A stretch of 53,324 nt of DNA from Clostridium sp. OF09-36 (GTDB lineage: Bacteria > Bacillota > Clostridia > Lachnospirales > Lachnospiraceae). The notes beneath the pieces were generated by a model. The model did not search any database. It was given only the letters and a program-made list of their open reading frames with translations, and was not told the origin of the DNA. Position numbers and translations under genes: made by a program. The stretch covers positions 1-53,324 of the forward strand of contig NZ_QUMD01000025.1 in assembly GCF_003481985.1 (NCBI RefSeq). The letters are read 5' to 3'. Shown piece after piece: positions 27,867-37,462 of the stretch. Each line of letters begins with the position of its first letter. The first letter of the stretch is position 1.

Positions 27867-28841
27867 ATGAAATGCATTACCGTAAATAAAAATGAAGCAG
27901 GACAGCGCTTAGACAAGCTCCTTTCCAAATATCTGAACCTGGCAGGAAAGGGCTTTCTTTACAAGATGATGCGCAAGAAAAATATTGTGCTGAACGGGAA
28001 GAAATGTGACGGGTCTGAAAAGCTGTCTGAGGGTGATGAGATCAAGCTGTTCCTTGCAGATGAGACCATAGAGAAGTTTTCTGAGGTAAAGGTGCAGAAA
28101 GTAAAAAAAACAAAGCTGCACATCATTTATGAAGACGAGCATATCCTTCTGATCAATAAGCCATCCGGTATGCTTTCCCAGAAGGCAAAGGAGAATGATG
28201 AATCCCTGGTAGAATATCTGATCGATTACCTCCTTGATTCCGGAAAGCTGACAAAAGAAAACCTGCGCAGCTTCCGCCCATCGGTCTGTAACCGGCTGGA
28301 CCGCAATACCAGTGGTCTGGTGGCAGCGGGCTGTTCCCTTGTGGGCCTTCAGAAGCTGTCGGCTATGTTTAAGGACCGTTCCCTGCACAAATACTATCTG
28401 TGTGTGGTTTACGGAGCAGTCCGGGAAAAAAAGAAGATTGAGGGATTTTTAAAGAAAGATGAAAAGACCAACCAGGTTACCATCAGCCAGAAAGAACTTC
28501 CGGACAGTGCACCAATTTGCACAGAATACGAACCATTGATGGAGAGCGGTGCATACACCCTTTTAAAGGTAACCCTGATCACCGGACGTACACACCAGAT
28601 CCGCGCGCACCTGGCTTCCATCGGTCATCCGATCGTAGGAGATACCAAATACGGGACTCCACGGGTAAATGAAGAAGCAAAACGGAGCTATCACATTCAT
28701 TCCCAGATGCTGCATTCCTGGAAACTGGTGTTCCCACAGATGGAAGCGCCGCTGGAATACTTAAGCGGGAAAAGTTTTACTGCACCTGTTCCGGGAGAAT
28801 TTCAAAGGGTTCTTGGCATCCTTCCGGAAGGAGTGCGTTAG
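27867..28841 (+). CDS. RluA-family pseudouridine synthase
   Basis: A 324-residue enzyme with an N-terminal S4-like domain (AGQRLDKLLSKYLNLA, IVLNGKK) and a catalytic domain with the signature CNRLDRNTSGLV containing the catalytic Asp, then KYYLCVVYG and TGRTHQIRAHLASIGHPIVGD in parts. RluA-family enzymes modify 23S rRNA and some tRNAs; the target here is not clear. AAAGGAGA precedes the start. The stop TAG is joined directly to the recU start, so the two are co-translated. Confidence 0.88.
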   Translation: MKCITVNKNEAGQRLDKLLSKYLNLAGKGFLYKMMRKKNIVLNGKKCDGSEKLSEGDEIKLFLADETIEKFSEVKVQKVKKTKLHIIYEDEHILLINKPSGMLSQKAKENDESLVEYLIDYLLDSGKLTKENLRSFRPSVCNRLDRNTSGLVAAGCSLVGLQKLSAMFKDRSLHKYYLCVVYGAVREKKKIEGFLKKDEKTNQVTISQKELPDSAPICTEYEPLMESGAYTLLKVTLITGRTHQIRAHLASIGHPIVGDTKYGTPRVNEEAKRSYHIHSQMLHSWKLVFPQMEAPLEYLSGKSFTAPVPGEFQRVLGILPEGVR

Positions 28842-29390
28842 ATGGGCACCTGGAAAAGCCGGGGGCTGCGTGGCTCCACGCTGGAGGATATGATTAATCA
28901 CAGCAATGAGGTTTACCGCGAGAAAAAACTGGCCTTGATTCAGAAAATCCCAACCCCGATCACCCCGATCAGCATCGATAAATCCAGCCGCCATATCACG
29001 CTGGCGTACTTCGACCAGAAAAGTACGGTCGACTATATCGGGGCCGTGCAGGGAATCCCGGTCTGCTTCGACGCAAAGGAATGTGCCGTCAAAACCTTTC
29101 CGCTCCAGAACGTCCACGAACATCAGATCCGCTTCATGAAAGAATTTGAACAGCAGGGGGGAATCGCATTTATCATCCTCCACTTTACCGCGTTAGACGA
29201 ACTCTATTATATTCCGTTTCGCGACCTGGAGCAGTTCTGGAAACGCATGGAAGAGGGCGGCCGCAAAAGCTTTACATATGACGAAATCGACAAAAGCTAC
29301 CAGATCCACGCAAGCCGCGATATCCTGGTACACTATCTCGAAACCATCCAGAAGGATCTGGATGAGCGCGATAACAATATCTTACAGTAA
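28842..29390 (+). CDS. recU: Holliday junction resolvase RecU
   Basis: Cleaves four-way junctions during recombination in Firmicutes. 182 residues with the family landmarks: SRGLRGSTLEDMINHSNEVY, KIPTPI, STVDYIGAVQGIPVCFDAKE, which holds the acidic nuclease residues, and QIRFMKEFEQQGGIAF. The start abuts the stop of the RluA-like gene (TAGATG) with AAGGAG 8 bases before it. In Bacillus recU is paired with a penicillin-binding protein gene; no such gene is here. Ends at a strong bidirectional terminator. Confidence 0.9.
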   Translation: MGTWKSRGLRGSTLEDMINHSNEVYREKKLALIQKIPTPITPISIDKSSRHITLAYFDQKSTVDYIGAVQGIPVCFDAKECAVKTFPLQNVHEHQIRFMKEFEQQGGIAFIILHFTALDELYYIPFRDLEQFWKRMEEGGRKSFTYDEIDKSYQIHASRDILVHYLETIQKDLDERDNNILQ

Positions 29391-29398
29391 ACACAAAT

Positions 29399-29449
29399 GG
29401 GCCGGAAGGTTCCGTCCCCGCCGAATGGCGGGACGAAACCTTTCGGCCC
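29399..29449. terminator. Long bidirectional terminator between recU and the PurF-like gene
   Basis: A 23-24 base stem (29399-29422 with 29427-29449), GGGCCGG...CCCCGCC pairing GGCGGGACG...CGGCCC, with a GAAT loop. It separates two convergent genes. T-runs on either side are weak. Confidence 0.7.
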
Positions 29450-29478
29450 TCGTTCGTTACTGTGTGATATTGTTATAT

Positions 29479-31019
29479 TTACTCTTGCCCATCCCAGCAG
29501 TACGTGCACAAACATTCTTTCGGAAGTCCGATGGACTTAACCAGGTCGTCCAGACGGTGGAATTTCAGGGTTGTGAAGTTTAAGCGCTTGCGGATCTCCT
29601 CGACCATTTCCTGATAATTTTTGCTGTCCGGGTTTGCGTAATCAGCTAATACTTCTGCAGATACGTCGTCGCCTTCCCGGTCGCGGATGATGCGGCGGGT
29701 GATCAGGTCTAACTCGGAATTGGAGCGGGAGAAGTTTAAGTATTTACATCCGTAAAGGAGCGGCGGGCATGCCGGGCGGATATGTACTTCTTTTGCACCG
29801 CTCTCATAAAGAAATTCGGTTGTTTCACCTAACTGTGTGCCGCGGACAATGGAATCGTCGATCAGAAGCAGGCTCTGGTCTTTGATCAGGGCGCCAACCG
29901 GGATCAGCTTCATTTTTGCGATCAGGTTGCGCTGGCTCTGGTTCTGCGGCATAAAGGAACGCGGCCAGGTAGGTGTATATTTGATAAACGGCCTTGCAAA
30001 CGGGATACCAGATTCGTTGGCATAACCGATCGCATGGGCGATTCCGGAGTCCGGAACACCTGCGACGATATCCGGGTGGATCGTTTCCGTGTTAGCATTC
30101 TCAGAAGCTCCGTGGGCACGTTTTCAAAATGGTCTGCGACAGTGCTATCCGTGCCGGAAGTTTCTTCTGTGTGTGCAGCTGCGTGTCCCGGACAATGGGA
30201 GCAATGTCCGCAGCCTAAATCCCGGTCAGCCAGGATCTGTCCGCAGCGATAACGCATTTCTTCTACATTGATTCCTTCGTAGCTGGAGGTTGGGTAGCCA
30301 TAGTATACCCATAAGAAGGAACAGATCTTCATTTCTTTTCTTGGGGCAGAAAGCTGCGTAACGCCGTCTGAGGTTACCCGCACAATCTCTCCAGGTCCCA
30401 GTTCATAGCAGTCATGATAGCCGAGATTGATATAGGCAAAGCTTTCAAAGGAAACACAGCAGGCATCTTCTTTTTGTCCTACGGTCAGCGGGGTACGGCC
30501 ATAGCGGTCTCTGGATGCATAGATTCCTTCTGGTGTAAGGAGCAGGATCGTCATGGAACCCTGGATCATCTCCTGCGCGTAGAGCAGGCCATCGACCAGA
30601 CTTTGCTTCTGGTTGATGATCGCAGCCGTCAGCTCGGTGGCATTGATCCGCCCGCCGCTCATTTCCATAAAGTGGATATGTCCGTTCTGGAAAGCATGCT
30701 GGATTAGCTCTTCCTCATTATTGATCTTGCCGACAGTTACGATCGCATAGCTTCCTAAATGGGAGTGGATCAGCAGTGGCTGTGGTTCATTGTCTGAAAT
30801 CGAGCCAATTCCGGCATTTCCTTTCAGTTCTTCTACATCCCGTTCAAATTTCGTACGGAACGGGGAATTTTCTATATTATGAATACTTCTCTGAAAACCA
30901 GATTCTCCATATACAGCCATGCCGCCGCGGCGGGTACCCAGGTGAGAATGATAGTCTGTACCAAAAAACAGATCCATCACACAGTCATGCTTGGAAACAA
31001 CTCCGAAAAAGCCTCCCAT
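29479..31019 (-). CDS. PurF-like amidophosphoribosyltransferase homologue with degenerate glutaminase domain (frameshifted)
   Basis: About 514 residues. The PRTase half has the PRPP loop LLLIDDSIVRGT and the Fe-S type tail CTYCWDG of Bacillus-like PurF. The N-terminal half begins MGGFFGVVSKHDCV, so the nucleophile Cys at residue 1/2 of true PurF is Gly, and the usual HNGNL oxyanion segment reads TVGKIN. Glutamine hydrolysis is therefore unlikely. A roughly 45-residue insert with GCGHCSHCPGHAAAH sits before IVAGVPDSG. A missing base at about 30117 (GTGCCC for GTGGCCC on the minus strand) breaks the frame; restored it reads FENVAHGASENANTETIHPDIVAG. GGAAGGAG precedes the start. A regulatory or ammonia-using paralogue is possible. 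Confidence 0.8.
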
Positions 31020-31280
31020 AGTCTCAAACTCCTTCCAAATCGATTATCATCATGCAAATTCACGTTACTGTCTGCGCAGGAAATGAGCAAAACCGTTACA
31101 CGTGTTCTTTCTATCACAAATACAGAAATAGTGTATCATATATCGTCATATTTATACAACGGCTATTATATATAAAATATACTAATAAATAACAGATGAG
31201 GAATACTAGCCATAACCGGAGTCTATTTGACGTGTTTTTTGAAAAGTCGTAAAATGTTTAAAACAGTGGAAAGATATTGA

Positions 31281-31309
31281 TTGACAATTCAGATACTTTC
31301 TCCTATAAT
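31281..31309 (+). promoter_or_regulatory. Consensus sigma-A promoter of the his operon
   Basis: TTGACA (31281-31286), a 17-base spacer, TATAAT (31304-31309): a perfect consensus. The leader to hisZ is about 50 bases, too short for a T-box. The rest of the 346-base gap 31020-31365 shows no gene. Confidence 0.85.
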
Positions 31310-31365
31310 TGGAATCACGTTATCGAATTAGCACTTTACCATAGCAAAGCATTGGAGACGGGATT

Positions 31366-32644
31366 ATGAACATGAATAACCAGTTACTGCATACCCCCGA
31401 TGGTGTGCGTGATATTTACGCAGAAGAATGTGCCAGAAAGCTTGCCGTGGAGCAGAAGATCCAGCATGTATTCGGGCTTTACGGATATCAGAGCATTGAG
31501 ACACCGGTGTTTGAGTTCTTCGATATTTTCAAAAAGGAGCGCGGAAGCGTAGGCAGCCAGGGAATGTACAAGTTCTTTGACCGCGACAACAACACTCTGG
31601 TACTTCGTCCGGATATGACACCGCCCATTGCACGCTGCGTGGCAAAGTATTATATGGATGAGACAAAACCGCTCCGTCTGTGTTACCTTGGCCCTACCTT
31701 TATCAATGGGACCAGCTATCAGGGCGCTTAAAAGAATCCACCCAGACGGGAGCCGAGCTGATCGGTGATGATACCTCCGATGCTGATGCAGAAATGATCG
31801 CGATGGTTATTGACGCATTAAGAGAGACCGGCTTAAAGGAGTTTCAGGTGGAACTGGGGCAGGTGGAATTTTACCGTGGACTGGTTGAGGAGTCCGGAAT
31901 GGATGAGGAGACCCAGGAAAAGCTCCGCGTCCTGATCGAAAATAAAAATTATTTCGGTGTGGAGGAGCTCTTATCCGAACAGACCATGAGTGAAGACTTA
32001 AAAAAGCTCTTTCTTAAGCTTCCGGAGCTCTTCGGAGACATTGACCAAATCCGCATCGCAAAAACAATGACAACGAATAAGCGGGCGCTTGATGCGATCA
32101 AACGTCTGGAAGAAGTACAGGAATCTTAGACAGCTATGGTCTTGGCGATTATGTTTCCTATGATCTTGGCATGCTGAGCAAATACTCCTATTATACCGGC
32201 ATCATCTTTAAGGCTTACACCTACGGTACCGGCGAGTACATCGTTGCGGGTGGCCGTTATGACAAGCTGCTTGAACAGTTTGGAAAAAAGGCTGCCGCAG
32301 TCGGATTTGCCATTATGGCTGACCAGCTTCTTCTGGCTCTTTCCCGTCAGAAGATCCGTATCGATGTAAAAATGAACGATACCATTATTTTGTACGATCC
32401 GGCAGCGAGAGATAAGGCAATCCGCCTTGCCTGCCAGTTCCGCAATGCAGGAATCCCGGCGCAGCTGACACCGCGCACGGAAACAGAAGACGTGGATGCT
32501 TATCTGGATTATGCAAGGCGGTTCCAGATGCACCGACTCATCAGCCTTTTGGGTGACGGAAGCACTGCATCCGTCTATGATACAGAAACCGGCGTATCGG
32601 TAAATCAGGCTTACACGGAAACCGTCCGGGATTACATTCACTAA
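31366..32644 (+). CDS. hisZ: ATP phosphoribosyltransferase regulatory subunit HisZ (two frameshifts)
   Basis: A HisRS-like paralogue that forms a hetero-octamer with short HisG and confers activity and histidine feedback. About 426 residues. It opens LLHTPDGVRDIYAEEC and has motif-2-like FEFFDIF and RPDMTPPIARCVA. The C-terminal part has the GRYDKLLEQFG signature. Two breaks are seen. At about 31724 GGGC should be GGGGC (SYQGRLKESTQTGAELIG). At about 32123 GAATC should be GAAATC (EVQEILDSYGLGDYVSYDLG). The length is two bases short of 427 codons. First gene of the operon. Confidence 0.88.
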
Positions 32645-32659
32645 AGGAGACTGGCAATT

Positions 32660-33303
32660 ATGAGATATCTTACCTTTGCGCTGGCGAAAGGAAGGCTGGC
32701 CAATAAATCCCTCGATCTTTTCGAAAGATCGGCATCACCTGTGAAGAAATGAAAGATAAAGATACGAGAAAGCTGATTTTTACCAATGAAGAGCTTGGCT
32801 ACCGGTTCTTCCTCGCAAAAGCAAACGATGTTCCAACCTACGTGGAGTACGGAGCAGCCGATATTGGTATCGTTGGAAAGGATACGATCCTGGAAGAGGG
32901 AAGAAAGCTTTATGAGGTTCTGGACCTGAAGCTTGGCAAATGCCGCATGTGTGTGTGCGGGCCGGAATCAGCCAAAGAGCTTTTGCAGCATCATGAGCTG
33001 ATCCGCGTTGCCACCAAATACCCGGCGATCGCGAAGGATTACTTCTATAATAAAAAGCATCAGACCGTAGAAATCATCAAACTGAACGGCTCCATCGAGC
33101 TGGCTCCGATCGTTGGACTTTCCGAAGTGATCGTCGATATTGTAGAAACCGGTTCGACCTTAAGAGAGAACGGCCTGACGGTCCTCGAAGAGGTTTGCCC
33201 GCTTTCTGCCCGCATGGTGGTAAACCAGGTCAGCATGAAGCGGGAGCACGAGCGCATTACCAAAATCATACAGCAGTTAAAGAATCTGATCCAGGAGGCA
33301 TAA
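32660..33303 (+). CDS. hisG: ATP phosphoribosyltransferase, short form HisG (frameshifted)
   Basis: First committed step of histidine synthesis, joining ATP and PRPP. About 214 residues, the short form that needs HisZ. It begins MRYLTFALAKGRL and has VEYGAADIGIVGKD and the PRPP-binding stretch IVETGSTLRENGL. The frame breaks at about 32724-32726: GAAAGATC should be GAAAAGATC, giving LFEKIGITCEEMKD. AAAGGAGA precedes the ATG, 15 bases after the hisZ stop. The order hisZ-hisG is standard. Confidence 0.9.
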
Positions 33304-33309
33304 CCAATC

Positions 33310-34598
33310 ATGAGAATTGTAAAATTAGATGAACAAAGCAGGGCAAACATCCTTGCAGATTTATTAAAGCGTGACCCGAACAATTACAGTGCTTACGAGG
33401 GCACAGTCCAGGAGATCGTGGATGATGTACGCGCCAGAGGTGATGAAGCCCTGTTCGAGTATACAAAAAAATTTGACGGTGCAGAGCTCTCTGCAGACAA
33501 TATTCGTGTAACCCAGGCAGAAATTCAGGAGGCACTGTCCCAGGTAGACCCGAATCTTTTGGCTGTCATGAAAAAATCCATGAAAAACATCCGCGAGTAC
33601 CATGAAAAGCAGAAACGTTACAGCTGGTTCGACAGCAAACCAAACGGAACCATTCTTGGTCAGAAGGTAAGCGCACTTTCCAGTGTCGGTGTTTACGTTC
33701 CGGGCGGCAAGGCAGCCTATCCGTCTTCCGTATTGATGAACATTATCCCGGCTGAGGTTGCAGGAGTCGAGAAGATTGTTATGGTAACGCCACCAGGAAA
33801 AGACGGAAAAGTAAACCCGGTTACCCTGATTGCTGCACATCTGGCAGGCGCTACCGAAGTTTATAAAGTCGGCGGTGCCAGGCAATCGCAGCGCTGGCAT
33901 TTGGAACCAAATCCATTCCGCGTGTCAATAAGATCGTTGGACCGGGCAACATTTTCGTGGCATTGGCAAAGAAGGCGGTCTATGGTCATGTGAGCATCGA
34001 CAGCATCGCCGGACCGAGTGAAATTCTGGTCCTTGCAGATGAAACCGCCAATCCACGTTATGTCGCAGCGGATCTGTTATCCCAGGCAGAGCACGATGAG
34101 CTTGCATCTGCAATCCTGGTTACTACCAGCATGGAGCTGGCAGAAAAAGTTTCTGCTGAGGCAGAGGCGTTCGTTCAGCAGCTTTCCAGAAAAGCCATCC
34201 TGGAAAAATCTCTGGAAAACTATGGTTATATCCTGGTAGCTGATTCCATGGAAGACGCAATCGAAACCGCAAATGCCATTGCATCCGAGCATCTGGAAAT
34301 CGTGACAAAGAACCCGTTTGAAGTCATGACGAAGATCCAGAATGCCGGCGCGATCTTTATGGGCGAGTACAGTTCCGAGCCGCTGGGCGATTATTTTGCA
34401 GGCCCGAACCATGTCCTTCCGACCAATGGAACCGCAAAATTCTTCTCCCCGCTGAGTGTAGACGATTTCATTAAAAAATCCAGCATCATCTACTATTCCA
34501 AAGAAGCACTGGAGCCGGTTCATAAGGATATTGAAACCTTTGCAGAGGCAGAGTATCTGACTGCACATGCAAATTCCATCCGCGTACGATTCGAGTAA
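33310..34598 (+). CDS. hisD: Histidinol dehydrogenase (frameshifted)
   Basis: Oxidises histidinol to histidine in two NAD-dependent steps, using zinc. About 429 residues with YHEKQKRYSWF, SSVGVYVPGGKAAYPSSV, IDSIAGPSEILVLAD, LSQAEHDE (zinc-ligand region) and GDYFAGPNHVLPT. The frame breaks at about 33878: GCCAGG should be GCCCAGG, restoring VGGAQAIAALAFGTKSIPRVNKIVGPGN. Six bases separate it from hisG. One base short of 430 codons. Confidence 0.92.
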
Positions 34599-34623
34599 AA
34601 AATAAGAACAGGAGGTAGTGCTC

Positions 34624-35211
34624 ATGGCACGCTGTGCGACCATAGAACGCAACACAAAAGAGACGAAAATCCGTCTGACCCTGGACCTGGACGGAACCGG
34701 AAAAGCAGATATTCACACAGGCATTGGCTTTTTTGACCACATGTTAAACGGATTTGCAAGACATGGTCTGTTTGACCTGACCCTGCATGTAGACGGGGAT
34801 CTGGAGGTCGATACCCATCATACGATCGAGGATACCGGTATTGTGCTGGGACGTGCGATCAAAGAAGCCGTAGGAGATAAAAAAGGCATTGTCCGTTACG
34901 GAACCATGATCCTGCCCATGGATGAGGCACTGCTTCTTTGTTCCCTGGATCTTTGCGGAAGACCGTATCTGGTTTATGACCTGAAGCTGGACCGGGAAAA
35001 GGTCGGGGATCTGGAAACGGAGATGATCCGCGAATTTTTCTATGCAGTGTCTTACGGCGCAGAGATGAACCTGCACGTAAAGCAGCTTGACGGAATCAAT
35101 AACCATCATATTATTGAAGGTGCATTTAAGGCGTTTGCAAAGGCGCTCGACAACGCAACCCGATACGACGCACGGATCACCGATGTTTTGTCGACAAAAG
35201 GCGTACTGTAA
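34624..35211 (+). CDS. hisB: Imidazoleglycerol-phosphate dehydratase
   Basis: Manganese-dependent dehydration of IGP to imidazole acetol phosphate. 195 residues, the monofunctional form with no HisB phosphatase domain. It has GIGFFDHMLNGFARHG, the ligand motif DTHHTIEDTGIVLG and, in the second repeat, NNHHIIEGAFKAFAKAL. AGGAGG lies 8 bases ahead of the ATG at 34624; the in-frame GTG at 34618 is too close to it. Confidence 0.95.
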   Translation: MARCATIERNTKETKIRLTLDLDGTGKADIHTGIGFFDHMLNGFARHGLFDLTLHVDGDLEVDTHHTIEDTGIVLGRAIKEAVGDKKGIVRYGTMILPMDEALLLCSLDLCGRPYLVYDLKLDREKVGDLETEMIREFFYAVSYGAEMNLHVKQLDGINNHHIIEGAFKAFAKALDNATRYDARITDVLSTKGVL

Positions 35212-35272
35212 GTGGCTAGGTTTCACGTCTGTGTGCCTGGCAACAGAAAACGTATAAAAAGGAGAGATTCCC

Positions 35273-35998
35273 ATGCAGTTATATCCGGCAATTGACATGA
35301 AGGGCGGCAAATGCGTCCGCCTGACACAGGGATTATTTGATAATGTAAAGGTTTATTCCGACACACCGGCTGATATGGCAAAATTGTGGGTCAGCCAGGG
35401 TGCATCCTTCCTCCATATTGTGGATCTGGACGGTGCGCTGGCAGGACGTTCCGTAAATGAAGATGCGATCCGTGCGATCGTATCCAGTGTGGACGTTCCG
35501 ATCCAGCTTGGCGGAGGCATCCGCAGCGTGGAAGCAGTGAAAAATATGCTGGAGCTTGGCATCACCCGCTGCATCATTGGAACGCGCGCCGTGGAGCGGC
35601 CGGAATTTGTGAAAGAGCTGGTTGCAACCTTTGGTGCCGACCGGATCGTAGCCGGTGTCGATGCGAAAAACGGCATGGTGGCAGTGGAAGGCTGGGAAAA
35701 GGTAAGCAGTCTTTCGGCTTTGGATCTTTGCCTGCAGATGAAAGAATTCGGGGTAAAACATATCGTTTATACCGATATTTCCAAAGACGGTACCTTAACC
35801 GGTCCGAACGTCGAGTACACAAAGCTTCTGACTAAGCAGACCGGACTGGATGTGATCGCCTCCGGCGGAGTTTCCTGTATGGACGATCTGGTCCGCTTAA
35901 ATGACAGCCAGATCAAGGGCGCCATCATTGGAAAAGCATTATACGAGAAAAAGATCAGCCTGCCGGATGCGGTAGCGCGGTTTGAACAGGGAGAATAA
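35273..35998 (+). CDS. hisA: Phosphoribosylformimino-5-aminoimidazole carboxamide ribotide isomerase
   Basis: Amadori isomerisation of ProFAR to PRFAR. 241-residue TIM barrel with both catalytic aspartates visible: PAIDMKGGKCVRL at the N terminus and VAGVDAKNGMV in the middle, plus phosphate-binding LGGGIRS and ASGGVS. AAGGAGA precedes the start. The 61-base gap to hisB holds a weak copy of the palindromic element (around 35221). The next gene starts two bases after the stop. Confidence 0.95.
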   Translation: MQLYPAIDMKGGKCVRLTQGLFDNVKVYSDTPADMAKLWVSQGASFLHIVDLDGALAGRSVNEDAIRAIVSSVDVPIQLGGGIRSVEAVKNMLELGITRCIIGTRAVERPEFVKELVATFGADRIVAGVDAKNGMVAVEGWEKVSSLSALDLCLQMKEFGVKHIVYTDISKDGTLTGPNVEYTKLLTKQTGLDVIASGGVSCMDDLVRLNDSQIKGAIIGKALYEKKISLPDAVARFEQGE

Positions 35999-36000
35999 CT

Positions 36001-37266
36001 ATGGCAGAATTTAAACGGTTACTTGCGCAGCTTTGCTGCGATGGAAAACAGGAAGAGGAAGTGCTTTCTTTTGCCTCTGCTGCCGGGAATGACGGAGCAG
36101 ACGGTCTGGTATTTGCCGATGGTTCCAAAAACGATGAGGAGCATGATTACAACATTGGCCTGATCCGGAAAATGGCAAGGGCGATCGACATTCCGATCTA
36201 TGCTGGCGGACGCGTAAAACGCCTGGAGGATGTGAAGAAATACCTCTACGCAGGTGCGAAGGGCGTATTTTTAGATGCATCTGTGGAAGAAAATGTGGAT
36301 CTGATCAAAGAAGCGGCAGACCGCTTCGGCAGTGAAAAAATCTTTATCCGCTTAAACCAGAAAGACCAGACAAAACGGATCCCGGAGTATGCGCAGCTTG
36401 GAGCATCCATGGCACTGCTGGAAGATGCTGTTCTTCCGGAAGCTGTGGAAGTGATCCATACGATGGATGAACAGATGCATTATTATATAGTCAGCAATGC
36501 AGACGAAATCGCAAAACTGGCAGAAGAGCTGAAAGCAGACGCGGCTGCCGGTTTTGTCCTCGCCAGCCTGGCTCCGGAAAATGGAAATTATATGGAAAAG
36601 AAGCAGGAACTTGGCAGCCTTGGAATTGCGGTAGACATTCTGTGCAGCAGTGTTTCCTGGGGAGATTTTAAAACCAATTCCGACGGCCTGGTTCCGGTCA
36701 TCGTCCAGGATTTCAAGACTTCCGAAGTGCTGATGCTTGCTTATATGAACGAACAGGCCTTCGCAGATACGCTCCGCACCGGCAAGATGCATTACTACAG
36801 CCGGAGCCGGAAGAGCCAGTGGTTAAAGGGCGAGACCTCCGGACATTTCCAGTATGTAAAGTCCCTGCACTTAGACTGTGACAACGATACGATTCTGGCG
36901 AAAGTCCATCAGATTGGTGCGGCCTGCCATACCGGTTCCCGCAGCTGTTTCTTCCAGACACTTGCTGAGAAAGAGACCAAAGAAACCAATCCATTGAAAG
37001 TATTTGAGGATGTCTTCTCTGTCATTCAGGACCGTAAGATCCATCCAAAGGAAGGCTCTTACACCAACTATCTGTTTGACAAAGGCATCGACAAGATCTT
37101 AAAGAAAGTCGGAGAAGAAGCGACCGAGATCGTCATTGCAGCCAAGAACCCGGATCCGGAAGAAATCAAATACGAGATTTCTGATTTCCTGTATCATGTC
37201 ATGGTTCTCATGGCAGAGCGCGGTGTGACCTGGGAGGATATCACAGAAGAACTTGCAAACCGTTAG
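36001..37266 (+). CDS. hisI: HisIE with an N-terminal HisA/HisF-like domain
   Basis: A 421-residue fusion. Residues about 1-215 form a TIM-barrel-like domain (GADGLVFADGS, IPIYAGGRVKRLEDVKKYL, GAKGVFLDAS) related to HisF. The usual catalytic Asp positions appear replaced, with RLLAQLCCDG where HisF has the PCLDV strand, and FIRLNQK where HisF has VAIDAK. Residues about 218-325 are HisI, phosphoribosyl-AMP cyclohydrolase (HYYSRSRKSQWLKGETSG, DCDND, CHTGSRSCFF). About 330-421 is HisE, phosphoribosyl-ATP pyrophosphatase (KVGEEATEIVIAAKN). It is the last his gene here, followed by a terminator; hisH and hisF are absent. Confidence 0.9.
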   Translation: MAEFKRLLAQLCCDGKQEEEVLSFASAAGNDGADGLVFADGSKNDEEHDYNIGLIRKMARAIDIPIYAGGRVKRLEDVKKYLYAGAKGVFLDASVEENVDLIKEAADRFGSEKIFIRLNQKDQTKRIPEYAQLGASMALLEDAVLPEAVEVIHTMDEQMHYYIVSNADEIAKLAEELKADAAAGFVLASLAPENGNYMEKKQELGSLGIAVDILCSSVSWGDFKTNSDGLVPVIVQDFKTSEVLMLAYMNEQAFADTLRTGKMHYYSRSRKSQWLKGETSGHFQYVKSLHLDCDNDTILAKVHQIGAACHTGSRSCFFQTLAEKETKETNPLKVFEDVFSVIQDRKIHPKEGSYTNYLFDKGIDKILKKVGEEATEIVIAAKNPDPEEIKYEISDFLYHVMVLMAERGVTWEDITEELANR

Positions 37267-37284
37267 ATTTGCTTATAAAATCAC

Positions 37285-37340
37285 AGAGTGTTGGCATAAA
37301 AATTGCAGCAATGCAGTTACGGTATGCCAGCACTCTTTTT
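37285..37340 (+). terminator. Terminator of the his operon
   Basis: AGAGTGTTGGCATA (37285-37298) pairs with TATGCCAGCACTCT (37323-37336), followed by TTTT. Confidence 0.85.
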
Positions 37341-37462
37341 CTGCGTGACAAAAAGCCCTTGATTCGTCAAAAAAATAACTTATGAATATGTCAGAAGAGA
37401 CATAGCCGACTGCTGAAAAACATGGTATACTTTTACATTATAAAAACAGGAGAGTTATGATC

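Noticed and set aside
31310..31365. Histidine T-box or leader peptide ahead of hisZ
   Set aside because: The leader is only about 50 bases, with no AGGGTGG-type T-box core and no His-codon run.
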